From RGIG4079 sp045576735 (lineage in GTDB: Bacteria > Bacteroidota > Bacteroidia > Bacteroidales > Muribaculaceae), in NCBI GenBank assembly GCA_045576735.1, contig JAZNGZ010000097.1:1-6030 (forward strand): a stretch of DNA of 6,030 bases. Direction: 5' to 3'. Within the stretch, counting starts at the first letter, position 1. Each line of letters begins with the position of its first letter. Both the position numbers and the translations under genes were made by a program. A model generated the notes under the pieces. The model was given only the letters and a program-made list of their open reading frames with translations, did no database searches and was not told where the DNA came from. Positions 1 to 5,801 of this stretch are shown here, piece by piece.

Positions 1-30
1 TTTTTTTATTTTGCTAATTAAACCTTTTTT

Positions 31-130
31 TCTGAGATTCGCTCTTTGGGGCTACGCGCCCCAACCGCTGGGCAAACCCGCGGTGTTTTTCATATTATTT
101 TCACCGCTGGGGTCGCACTTCGGTTTGGAA
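31..130. repeat. GC-rich hairpin-dense intergenic island
   Basis: This short GC-rich block sits in otherwise AT-rich intergenic DNA and contains several inverted repeats. TTGGGGC (46-52) pairs with GCCCCAA (58-64) around a 5-nt loop. CCGC plus GGG (65-72) pairs with CCC plus GCGG (77-83) with one bulged T. GCGGTG (80-85) can alternatively pair with CACCGC (102-107). The 9-mer ACCGCTGGG occurs twice (64-72 and 104-112 region). No T-run follows the stems on either strand, so it does not look like a simple terminator. It resembles a dispersed intergenic repeat element. That identity is inferred, and a structured RNA or a remnant of an older element is possible. Confidence 0.45.
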
Positions 131-154
131 TCTTCATCAAAAATAAAAATATGA

Positions 155-197
155 CCCTAAAAATAGGGAAGTTGCCCATTTCAACAACCTCCCTATT
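155..197 (-). terminator. Intrinsic terminator closing the five-gene cluster
   Basis: Read on the minus strand, AATAGGGA (190-197) pairs perfectly with TCCCTATT (162-169). The stem continues after one mismatch through GTTG/CAAC (171-174 with 185-188) around a 10-nt loop. The downstream arm runs into a T-tract (A-run 159-163 on the plus strand). It begins about 50 nt after the stop codon of the last lipoprotein gene, where the end of the cluster transcript is expected. A smaller competing hairpin, CCCTA-AAAA-TAGGG (155-168), overlaps the T-tract. Confidence 0.7.
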
Positions 198-245
198 CTA
201 TTGTGTTTATAAGAAATTTTACTATAAATTCCCTCTAATATTACA

Positions 246-752
246 TTACAATCCTTTTAGAGCCTCTTCAGCTTCAGCCTTAGCTTTTTCACCTGTAAAT
301 TTCTTAACATTACCCTCTTTATCGGCAACAATTATCACAGGTACATCATTTTTTGACACGCCAAATTCCTCTGCTATCAAAGGATTATCTTCAAATTTGG
401 CATAAATAAATTCAGCTGCGCCATCATATTTAACCGGTATATCACCCGAAATCAATGTTGCTTGCATCAAAGGGTCATTACCCATTTCTATAAAAACAGC
501 CTTCACTTTAGTTGCGGCTTTAATTGACTCTTTTGTTATGCGTGCGCCCGACACCTCTTTAAATTTTCCTCCATAAGAGATTGTTTCTTTTACTCGCGAA
601 GGTTTGTTCTCTTCTGCATTTGGGTCTCCAAAATCACCTTTTTGAGCGATTGAATCAGTCTCGTTTTTACTATCGGAACCCGAACCACACGACACTGTCA
701 ACATGCCTATCGACATAAAGGCAGCCACTAATAATAAATTTAATTTCTTCAT
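246..752 (-). CDS. Lipoprotein with thioredoxin-like fold lacking CxxC
   Basis: The gene encodes a 168-residue predicted lipoprotein. Residues 1-21 form a Lys-Lys-led hydrophobic signal peptide, with lipidation predicted at Cys22 (T-V-S-C-G). A polar linker (23-58) follows and contains one TDSIAQK motif. The remainder has the order of a thioredoxin-like fold: a hydrophobic strand at 83-89 (VKAVFIE), a helix near 110-130, then a V137-P138 that matches the conserved cis-proline position before strand VIIVAD. A turn (KEGNVKKFTG) and a final Ala/Glu/Lys-rich helix complete it. The CxxC expected after the first strand is replaced by MGNDPL, so ordinary disulfide redox activity is unlikely. The fold call is from pattern only. 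It is the last gene of the cluster, 76 nt after its neighbour and before a terminator. Its function is unknown. The lipoprotein call is firmer than the fold. Confidence 0.85.
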   Translation of the reverse strand: MKKLNLLLVAAFMSIGMLTVSCGSGSDSKNETDSIAQKGDFGDPNAEENKPSRVKETISYGGKFKEVSGARITKESIKAATKVKAVFIEMGNDPLMQATLISGDIPVKYDGAAEFIYAKFEDNPLIAEEFGVSKNDVPVIIVADKEGNVKKFTGEKAKAEAEEALKGL

Positions 753-828
753 ATCTTTAAAATTGTTTCTTATCTATCTAATTTTCAATAAAAATCATTT
801 TACAGAGCAATTTCTATAAATTACTCAA

Positions 829-1464
829 TTAATAATAAGTAATCACACGTTTTTCCGAGCCTGTTTCTTGGGGCAATGAGTCGTGTTTTGATTCGTGACG
901 CGACACATATTCTCGTTCCACCCAGTTTCCTTTATCATCAACACCCGAGTAAGTGTAATTTGTCACCATTAGTTCATGTCGACCCCTAGTGCTATCTACT
1001 GCCACAAATCCTTGGTCATCGCAAATGAGCTTAGCATAACCTTTCCATCCTTGTTTCTCGTCAATGATTGAATTAACTCGGCCTTTTTCATCATATTTAA
1101 ATCGCACGATATAATCCAATGTCACACCCGTTTGCGCAACATAAGGGAATACAATCGTCATTATGCGATTTAATGAATCGCGTTCAACTTTCATTGTGCT
1201 GTCACATTGCAACTGCCCCTCTTTTGAGAAATTAAATGTTCTCTTTTCAAAATAATAATCATCACTGTAGGCTACGCTTTTAACAGCTCCTTTCAATTGA
1301 AATGTAGCCAAATCGGACGTAGCATTAGCGCCTTTGCCTCCTTGCAATGTGTCGACATTTTCCTTCTCACCTTGAGTCGAATTGCCTCCACACGAGCTCA
1401 TCACTCCTGCAACAGCCATCACCAACATCGCCACTCTAAACATTCTAAATACGATCTTTTTCAT
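829..1464 (-). CDS. Lipoprotein, kinase-ectodomain paralogue
   Basis: This is a 211-residue predicted lipoprotein. Residues 1-24 form the signal peptide and Cys25 (M-S-S-C-G-G) is the lipidation site. After a short Gly/Asn/Ser linker, a single domain (51-211) starts with DLATFQLKGAVKSV. That opening matches the one in the periplasmic part of the adjacent kinase and in the lipoprotein at 3307-4050. Within it are short strand-turn-strand units resembling YD/RHS-type repeats (FKYDEKGRV at 122-130, CDDQGFV at 148-154) and a DDKGNWVER motif (176-184). The chain ends in ITYY. Unlike its two relatives it has no DSI-repeat linker. It begins 22 nt downstream of the kinase stop and is probably cotranscribed with it. 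It is likely anchored in an envelope membrane facing the periplasm or exterior. No enzymatic motif is visible, and a role as ligand-binding partner of the kinase is inference. Confidence 0.88.
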   Translation of the reverse strand: MKKIVFRMFRVAMLVMAVAGVMSSCGGNSTQGEKENVDTLQGGKGANATSDLATFQLKGAVKSVAYSDDYYFEKRTFNFSKEGQLQCDSTMKVERDSLNRIMTIVFPYVAQTGVTLDYIVRFKYDEKGRVNSIIDEKQGWKGYAKLICDDQGFVAVDSTRGRHELMVTNYTYSGVDDKGNWVEREYVSRHESKHDSLPQETGSEKRVITYY

Positions 1465-1486
1465 TTCTTTTTTATATATCTATTTA

Positions 1487-3298
1487 TTATTTCTTGCTAT
1501 AATATGTGATTGTGCGAGTTTCGGTTACAGTTTTAGTGCCTGTCACAATCGATGGCCGAGAAGTATCTTCATTCAATTCCAAAAACTCTTCAGCAATCTC
1601 ATCTTTATATTTTATAGTTTTTGCCCTTTTAATCCAATTTCCATACTCATCTTTTTGAGTTATCTTATATGTAGAGGTACTATAAAATCCGCCTCCATCC
1701 CCTTCTCTGTCTAACTTTTCCTTAACAATATTTCCATTTGAGTCATATTCTCTTGAGATATCCAAGGTCCCTTCTCCATCGTAATTTGCATTCAAAGTTT
1801 CTTTTTGCAAAGAACCCGCATCATTATATTTATAAGAATAAACATCTCTTGTATAAGGACCTCCCAAAAACGGGCAGGTCATAGTTTTAATACGTCCTTG
1901 AGCATCTCGGGATATAGTATATACAACATCTCCATCGGTAACTCGTTGAACATTACCTGATTCAGAAAACGACACATTTAGAGATAAAACACCATCTTCC
2001 AATGACGCCCTCTTTTTACTACTTACGCTCTTTACCGGACCATGAAGATCAAATGTAGCCAAGTCGGGAGTCACACGATAACGCCACATTGAATCTTGGC
2101 GAATGGAATCGCGACGAATGGATTCTTGACGAATCGAATCTTGACGTGCTTTGGCTAGAGATTCGGCTTTAGCTATTGAATCTTGACGCATTGCTTCTGC
2201 ATTTGACGATGCCCCATCTTGCATATAATCATAGCAAAACCAACCAATTAAGACTAAGGCAATTACGATAAATATGATTCTGAGAATCTTACCTCTACTA
2301 CCAGGCGCCTCATCTTCATATTCTTCATCAAGATAATATGTTGGCTGTGACTCTTCTGAGATAGATGGCTCTTCAGATACAATTGACACCGGCTGAGTAC
2401 AGTCGGTTTTATACAACTCATCAATGACCATTGTAACCGACTGAGTGCGAGATTTTTTGCTCATTCGCATCGCTTTGACGATTGCATCTTTCACGTTTCC
2501 ACTCACACTTGCCGAGAGTTGTTCTTCCAATTCTTGTTCGGTCAACTCTGTCGACTTTGACGGGCGATGGCCGGTGAGACAATGGAACAATGTAGCGGCC
2601 AATGCATAAACATCACTTTGGGGTGAGAATGTAGCGATGCCACTATATTGCTCAATTGGAGAATAGCCATCGCTATAGCCACTCTGGCGTAATGTAGTAG
2701 TTGGATTACCATCGGTATCGTAATGTTTCGCTAACCCGAAGTCGATAAGAACAGCTACTGAATCACCTCCCTCTGTTTTTTTGAGCATGATATTGGCCGG
2801 CTTGATGTCGAGATGCGTCATATTATTGGCATGAAGCACCTCTACGGCATCAAATATTGGTTTCATCAATGCCAAGGCTTGCGTTTCTGCCAATGAGCCA
2901 TGTGCTTTGAGATAAGTATCTAAACTTTCTCCTTCGAGACATTCCATCACATAATATATGGTGTTGTTTTCTTCAAACACATCATATACTTTAACAATAT
3001 TTGAGTGCGACACTTGGCTCAATCGCTTGGCCTCAGAGAAGAAATCGCGCTTGCCATTCTCAAATTTATCTTTTGTGGGATTGGTCGAAGCGACATGTCC
3101 GGTGTGTTCATTGCGTTCACACCAATCCTCTACAAAAAACTCTTTAACAGCAAAATAGCGTTTGCGATCATCTTCAGCCAATGTAGAATAAGCCTTATAG
3201 GTGATACCAAAACCACCCTTGCCTAGCACAGAATCAATCACATAACAAGACGCCCCATTATGCAACTCATATCCCGATTTTAATGCCGCCCTCGCCAT
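1487..3298 (-). CDS. Transmembrane Ser/Thr protein kinase with periplasmic domain
   Basis: The gene encodes a 603-residue eukaryotic-like (Hanks-type) kinase. The catalytic domain spans about 18-298. It has a glycine loop G26-K-G-G-F-G31, ATP-positioning K52 (AVKEF), a probable helix-C E89, and catalytic loop H162-L-D-I-K-P-A-N169 with D164, K166 and N169. DFG is at 186-188, an S-P-I-E variant of APE at 213-216, and the helix-F aspartate at D229. All core catalytic residues are present, but the Arg of HRD is Leu, making it a non-RD kinase. An acidic juxtamembrane stretch (305-330) precedes basic residues and one membrane helix (338-357), placing the kinase in the cytoplasm and the C-terminus in the periplasm. 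Residues 370-404 carry DSI repeats. Residues 409-603 form the sensor-like domain shared with both neighbouring lipoproteins, including DEYGNWIKR (550-558) and terminal ITYY. It starts 8 nt after the upstream lipoprotein stop, strongly suggesting one operon. Substrates and ligand are unknown. Confidence 0.95.
   Translation of the reverse strand: MARAALKSGYELHNGASCYVIDSVLGKGGFGITYKAYSTLAEDDRKRYFAVKEFFVEDWCERNEHTGHVASTNPTKDKFENGKRDFFSEAKRLSQVSHSNIVKVYDVFEENNTIYYVMECLEGESLDTYLKAHGSLAETQALALMKPIFDAVEVLHANNMTHLDIKPANIMLKKTEGGDSVAVLIDFGLAKHYDTDGNPTTTLRQSGYSDGYSPIEQYSGIATFSPQSDVYALAATLFHCLTGHRPSKSTELTEQELEEQLSASVSGNVKDAIVKAMRMSKKSRTQSVTMVIDELYKTDCTQPVSIVSEEPSISEESQPTYYLDEEYEDEAPGSRGKILRIIFIVIALVLIGWFCYDYMQDGASSNAEAMRQDSIAKAESLAKARQDSIRQESIRRDSIRQDSMWRYRVTPDLATFDLHGPVKSVSSKKRASLEDGVLSLNVSFSESGNVQRVTDGDVVYTISRDAQGRIKTMTCPFLGGPYTRDVYSYKYNDAGSLQKETLNANYDGEGTLDISREYDSNGNIVKEKLDREGDGGGFYSTSTYKITQKDEYGNWIKRAKTIKYKDEIAEEFLELNEDTSRPSIVTGTKTVTETRTITYYSKK
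2087..2191 (-). repeat. DSI-repeat linker in the kinase (15-bp tandem units)
   Basis: This is an in-gene repeat encoding kinase residues 370-404, just outside the membrane helix. Four consecutive five-residue units, RQDSI, RQESI, RRDSI and RQDSM, occupy 2087-2146. A further RQDSIAKA unit lies upstream, separated by ESLAKA. The units are highly charged and probably helical, acting as a stalk between membrane and periplasmic domain. Tandem 15-bp units could change copy number by slippage without breaking the frame. Confidence 0.8.
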
Positions 3299-3306
3299 TT
3301 ATTGGT

Positions 3307-4050
3307 TTATTCGTAATAGGTTATTGTGCGATGATGAGACCCTTTGGTAGTATCGCTTGACATTATTTTGTTATTTAGATATGGATTCTGTATTTTAATA
3401 TTCTGAGTCCATGTCCTAGCAGTCCAATTGCCATATTTATCCACATTAGTGTAATTATATTGAATTGTTTTCACTAAGACATCTTCTTCGTACATTTCTT
3501 TTGCAATAAAACTACTAATAAATCCTTGTTTATTGTAAGAGAAATTTCCATTCAAGCTACCCTCACCACTTTCGGTATTTTCATATGACATTTTGACCAA
3601 TTGCATATTGCCATTATAGTTATAGGTCCATTCATCATAAGGTGTAGATTTTTTTATGACATATCCTTTACTATTGCGAGTGTAGCCCGATGGTACTGAT
3701 TTTAATTTCCCATCAGAAGTAAATTCCCACATTTTCCCATCTTCATCTTTAACGGTCTTCACAGGGCCATGTACATTTAAAAATGCCATATCAGGAGTTA
3801 CTCGAGTTTGACGAGCGATTGAATCTTGGCGTGCTTTAGTTATAGAATCTTCTCGTGCTTTTACGATTGAATCTTGATGTGCTTTTGCAATCGAATCTTG
3901 GCGTTGAGCCTCGATTGCCTTTTCTACTTTTTGGGTGGAATCGTCAGCCAATGAATCTTCGGTTGATTTTTCACTTTGTGTCGAATTGCTTCCGCACGAC
4001 ATTGTCATTGTCAATGCTGCTGTTGCAAAAATATATAATAATTTTTTCAT
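3307..4050 (-). CDS. DSI-repeat lipoprotein, kinase-ectodomain paralogue
   Basis: This is a 247-residue predicted lipoprotein. Residues 1-18 are a Lys-Lys-led signal peptide with lipidation predicted at Cys19 (T-M-S-C-G-S). A Ser/Thr/Glu-rich segment follows, then four eight-residue repeats (50-81), RQDSIAKA, HQDSIVKA, REDSITKA and RQDSIARQ, likely forming a charged helical stalk. The domain at 83-247 opens with RVTPDMAFLNVHGPVKTV, nearly the same as the start of the kinase periplasmic domain (RVTPDLATFDLHGPVKSV). It has short YD-like strand-turn units (YNYNGNMQLVK, SYNKQGFISS), a DKYGNWTAR motif (204-212) and terminal ITYYE. In outline it equals the outer half of the kinase with a lipoprotein signal in place of kinase and membrane helix. 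It lies 31 nt downstream of the flavin reductase gene and 8 nt before the kinase, so coexpression is likely. No catalytic motif is seen, and its function is unknown. Confidence 0.9.
   Translation of the reverse strand: MKKLLYIFATAALTMTMSCGSNSTQSEKSTEDSLADDSTQKVEKAIEAQRQDSIAKAHQDSIVKAREDSITKARQDSIARQTRVTPDMAFLNVHGPVKTVKDEDGKMWEFTSDGKLKSVPSGYTRNSKGYVIKKSTPYDEWTYNYNGNMQLVKMSYENTESGEGSLNGNFSYNKQGFISSFIAKEMYEEDVLVKTIQYNYTNVDKYGNWTARTWTQNIKIQNPYLNNKIMSSDTTKGSHHRTITYYE
3808..3903 (-). repeat. 24-bp tandem repeats encoding eight-residue DSI units
   Basis: Four adjacent 24-bp units encode residues 50-81 of the lipoprotein. On the plus strand each carries a variant of the core GAATCTTGGCG or GAATCTTGACG followed by TGCTTT. 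The encoded consensus is [RH]-[QE]-D-S-I-x-K-A. The eight-residue period suits an elongated charged helix. The same core appears with a five-residue period in the kinase gene, indicating shared ancestry or exchange between the two. Confidence 0.8.
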
Positions 4051-4081
4051 GACAATTCTTTATTTATTGTTTATTATATAT

Positions 4082-4594
4082 CTATTCGTTTATCCATGCG
4101 CCTACTATTTCGGCGATATAAATATTATGCAATGATCCACCGGGGCCGTCGTTATACCATTTTGCGAGAGAGTCTTTATCTAAGAATTTCTCTGCTTTTA
4201 ATTCATCAACATATAGCACTTTACAATCGAGCACCAAGCGTGCTTCTTCAAATGTCACCTGCCCTGTGGGCAATGTTTTTGCGGTTAATCCTTCGTAATT
4301 CATTTTGTCGAAATTACGACCGCTCTCCTTTCCCATCACTCCGAGCATCTTTTTCATCTCAGAAGGGAAGAATGAGAGGGTAAAACGATGAGTGTCGGCG
4401 ATGAATTGGTCGGTGTAACGCTCGGGACGCACATAAGCCGTTGCCACATGTTTTCCCCACAATTCGCCAACTCCGCCCCAACTGGCAGTCATCATATTAT
4501 ATTTCGCCTCATCACCGGCAGTGATAAGCATCCAATCGCTCGCAATGAGTTTTATAAAATTATCGCTAATTTCAACAGGATTAATCTCTTTCAT
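4082..4594 (-). CDS. Flavin reductase-like domain protein (FMN-binding split barrel)
   Basis: The gene encodes a 170-residue soluble protein with no signal peptide. Its arrangement matches the flavin reductase-like split-barrel family that binds FMN, often reducing free flavin or acting as an NAD(P)H:flavin oxidoreductase. Supporting segments are an N-terminal strand ending in WMLITAG (21-27), the family-typical N-M-M-T-A-S-W-G-G (33-41), a V-R-P-x-R-Y-T stretch (55-61), FTLSFFP (71-77), and a C-terminal IAEIVGAWI strand (160-168). The length is usual for the small stand-alone members. The substrate cannot be read from sequence. It begins about 40 nt after the mdh terminator and stops (TAG) 31 nt before the lipoprotein-kinase genes, so it may be the first gene of that operon. 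No clear -7 box is visible upstream, so readthrough from mdh or a weak promoter remains possible. Confidence 0.88.
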   Translation of the reverse strand: MKEINPVEISDNFIKLIASDWMLITAGDEAKYNMMTASWGGVGELWGKHVATAYVRPERYTDQFIADTHRFTLSFFPSEMKKMLGVMGKESGRNFDKMNYEGLTAKTLPTGQVTFEEARLVLDCKVLYVDELKAEKFLDKDSLAKWYNDGPGGSLHNIYIAEIVGAWINE

Positions 4595-4631
4595 TGTATA
4601 ATTAATTTACAGAACGTGTATATGTCCCTTT

Positions 4632-4683
4632 AAATAAAAACGAAAGGAGCACACACATCGACAAATCGCAACGTGTATGCTCC
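4632..4683 (-). terminator. Intrinsic terminator of mdh
   Basis: On the minus strand GGAGCATACAC (4673-4683) pairs with GTGTGTGCTCC (4646-4656), an 11-bp stem with a single T-G wobble. The loop can close further through CGA/TCG. A T-rich tail (complement of 4632-4645, with five consecutive T) follows directly. It starts about 50 nt after the mdh stop, so mdh is probably monocistronic with limited readthrough into the flavin reductase gene. Confidence 0.85.
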
Positions 4684-4702
4684 AATCTTTGCTTATTGTT
4701 TT

Positions 4703-4717
4703 AAGGGGCAGACCCTT
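4703..4717. other. Short inverted repeat after the mdh stop
   Basis: AAGGG (4703-4707) and CCCTT (4713-4717) form a 5-bp stem with a 5-nt loop, between the mdh stop codon and the stronger terminator hairpin. It has only a short A-run afterwards on the minus strand and no T-tract. It may stabilise the transcript 3' end or may be incidental. Confidence 0.3.
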
Positions 4718-4734
4718 GTTAACATGCTAATTTA

Positions 4735-5661
4735 TTAAGCGAGTGCAGCATTAGTGTTGCGCACAGCGTCGGCACTTTTCTTGAAGAGTGCTTTTTCTTC
4801 GTCGTTAAGGTCGAATTCAACGATTTTTTCGATACCACCTTTACCGAGGATACAAGGAACACCGATGCAGATGTCGCTTTCGCCATATTCGCCTTCGAGC
4901 AATGCGCTACAAGGGATAAGTTTCTTTTGGTCGTGGATTACTGCAGCAGCCACTTGAGCAGCAGCAGCACCTGGAGCATACCAAGCTGAAGTGCCAAGAA
5001 GACCTGTCAATGTAGCACCACCTACCATTGTGTCGGCAGCAACTTTAGCGAGAGTATCAGCTTCGAGAAGAGTTGAAGCAGGGATACCGCGATAAGCAGC
5101 ATAGCGAGTCAAAGGAATCATTGTAGTGTCACCGTGACCACCAATTACGATACCTTCGATTTCGTTAGGATTAGCATTGAGAGCTTGGCTGAGATAGAAT
5201 TTGAAACGTGCGCTGTCGAGTGCTCCACCCATACCGATGATGCGGTTTTTAGGAAGACCGCTTGTTTTGTGGATAAGGTAAGTCATTGTATCCATTGGGT
5301 TAGATACACACACGATAACAGCGTTAGGAGAATATTTCAATACGCTATCAGTAACTGATTTTACGATACCTGCGTTAACACCGATAAGTTCTTCGCGAGT
5401 CATACCTGGTTTGCGAGGAATACCTGAAGTGATAACAACTACATCGCTACCTGCAGTTTTTTCGTAATCGTTAGTAACACCTGTGAGACGAGTGTTGATG
5501 TTAAGGATATTAGCTGTTTGCATAATATCCATTGCTTTACCTTCTGAAAGACCTTCTTTGATGTCGATCAATACTACTTCGTCGGCAACACCTGTTGTTA
5601 CCAATACATTTGCACATGTTGCGCCCACATTTCCGGCGCCTACAACTGTAACTTTTGACAT
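4735..5661 (-). CDS. mdh: Malate dehydrogenase (NAD-dependent, LDH-like type)
   Basis: The gene encodes a 308-residue malate dehydrogenase that interconverts malate and oxaloacetate with NAD in the cytoplasm. In Bacteroidales it serves the reductive branch toward fumarate and succinate. The Rossmann nucleotide-binding motif G8-A-G-N-V-G13 is followed by acidic D33 (LIDI), expected for NAD rather than NADP. The active-site loop I-P-R83-K-P-G-M-T-R89 carries the substrate-binding arginines. N121 sits in VSNPMD, D149 and R152 in GGALDSARF, and the catalytic histidine H176 in GGHGD. R83 fits malate dehydrogenase rather than lactate dehydrogenase, which has Gln there. The protein is full length and intact. 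The ATG start encodes MSKVTVVGAG, the usual family start. It appears to be a single-gene unit with its own promoter and terminator. Confidence 0.97.
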   Translation of the reverse strand: MSKVTVVGAGNVGATCANVLVTTGVADEVVLIDIKEGLSEGKAMDIMQTANILNINTRLTGVTNDYEKTAGSDVVVITSGIPRKPGMTREELIGVNAGIVKSVTDSVLKYSPNAVIVCVSNPMDTMTYLIHKTSGLPKNRIIGMGGALDSARFKFYLSQALNANPNEIEGIVIGGHGDTTMIPLTRYAAYRGIPASTLLEADTLAKVAADTMVGGATLTGLLGTSAWYAPGAAAAQVAAAVIHDQKKLIPCSALLEGEYGESDICIGVPCILGKGGIEKIVEFDLNDEEKALFKKSADAVRNTNAALA

Positions 5662-5671
5662 AATACTATTA

Positions 5672-5691
5672 TTTATAAATCGATTTATAAA
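5672..5691. promoter_or_regulatory. 20-bp perfect palindrome in the mdh leader
   Basis: TTTATAAATCGATTTATAAA is its own reverse complement and lies 10 nt upstream of the mdh start codon. It also contains ATTTATAAA as a direct repeat. In the mRNA it could form a weak AT hairpin over the ribosome-landing region, and in DNA it could be a dimeric regulator site. Chance is less improbable in such AT-rich DNA, so function is uncertain. Confidence 0.45.
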
Positions 5692-5709
5692 ATTAAATTC
5701 TCAATAATC

Positions 5710-5732
5710 CATAGTTGGACAATATAACTATG
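5710..5732. promoter_or_regulatory. Inverted repeat at the predicted mdh transcription start
   Basis: CATAGTT (5710-5716) and AACTATG (5726-5732) are perfect 7-bp inverted arms with a 9-nt spacer. They abut the proposed -7 box and cover the expected transcription start. This placement suits a repressor operator or a 5'-end stabilising hairpin. Neither role is demonstrated by the sequence. Confidence 0.45.
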
Positions 5733-5765
5733 CAAATTTAATTATTTTATTTGTTATCACAGCAA
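5733..5765 (-). promoter_or_regulatory. Probable mdh promoter (Bacteroidetes type)
   Basis: On the minus strand TAAATTTG (5733-5740) matches the Bacteroidetes -7 consensus TAnnTTTG exactly. A TTG (5763-5765) lies 22 nt further upstream as a possible -33 element, a slightly long spacing. The predicted start leaves a leader of about 65 nt before the mdh ATG. Confidence 0.55.
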
Positions 5766-5801
5766 CATTTACTAAATTTTATCATTTTATTTTTTGCAGA
5801 T

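Noticed and set aside
46..405. A plus-strand open frame of 119 codons over the GC-rich island and the end of the last lipoprotein gene
   Set aside because: It runs antisense through the C-terminal codons of a well-supported lipoprotein gene and through a terminator hairpin. Its product has no recognisable domain, so it is most likely a chance frame over structured DNA.
753..828. A possible separate promoter for the last lipoprotein gene in the 76-nt gap
   Set aside because: No clear TAnnTTTG box with a -33 TTTG partner could be found on the minus strand. The gap is compatible with cotranscription, so no promoter is called.
1297..1714. Two overlapping plus-strand frames between the kinase and the second lipoprotein
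   Set aside because: Both are antisense to confidently identified genes and encode low-complexity Phe/Ile/Ser-rich sequence with no domain.
3808..3903. Regularly spaced repeats that might suggest a CRISPR array
   Set aside because: The units are contiguous with no unique spacers, stay in frame inside a lipoprotein gene, and encode a helical DSI linker.
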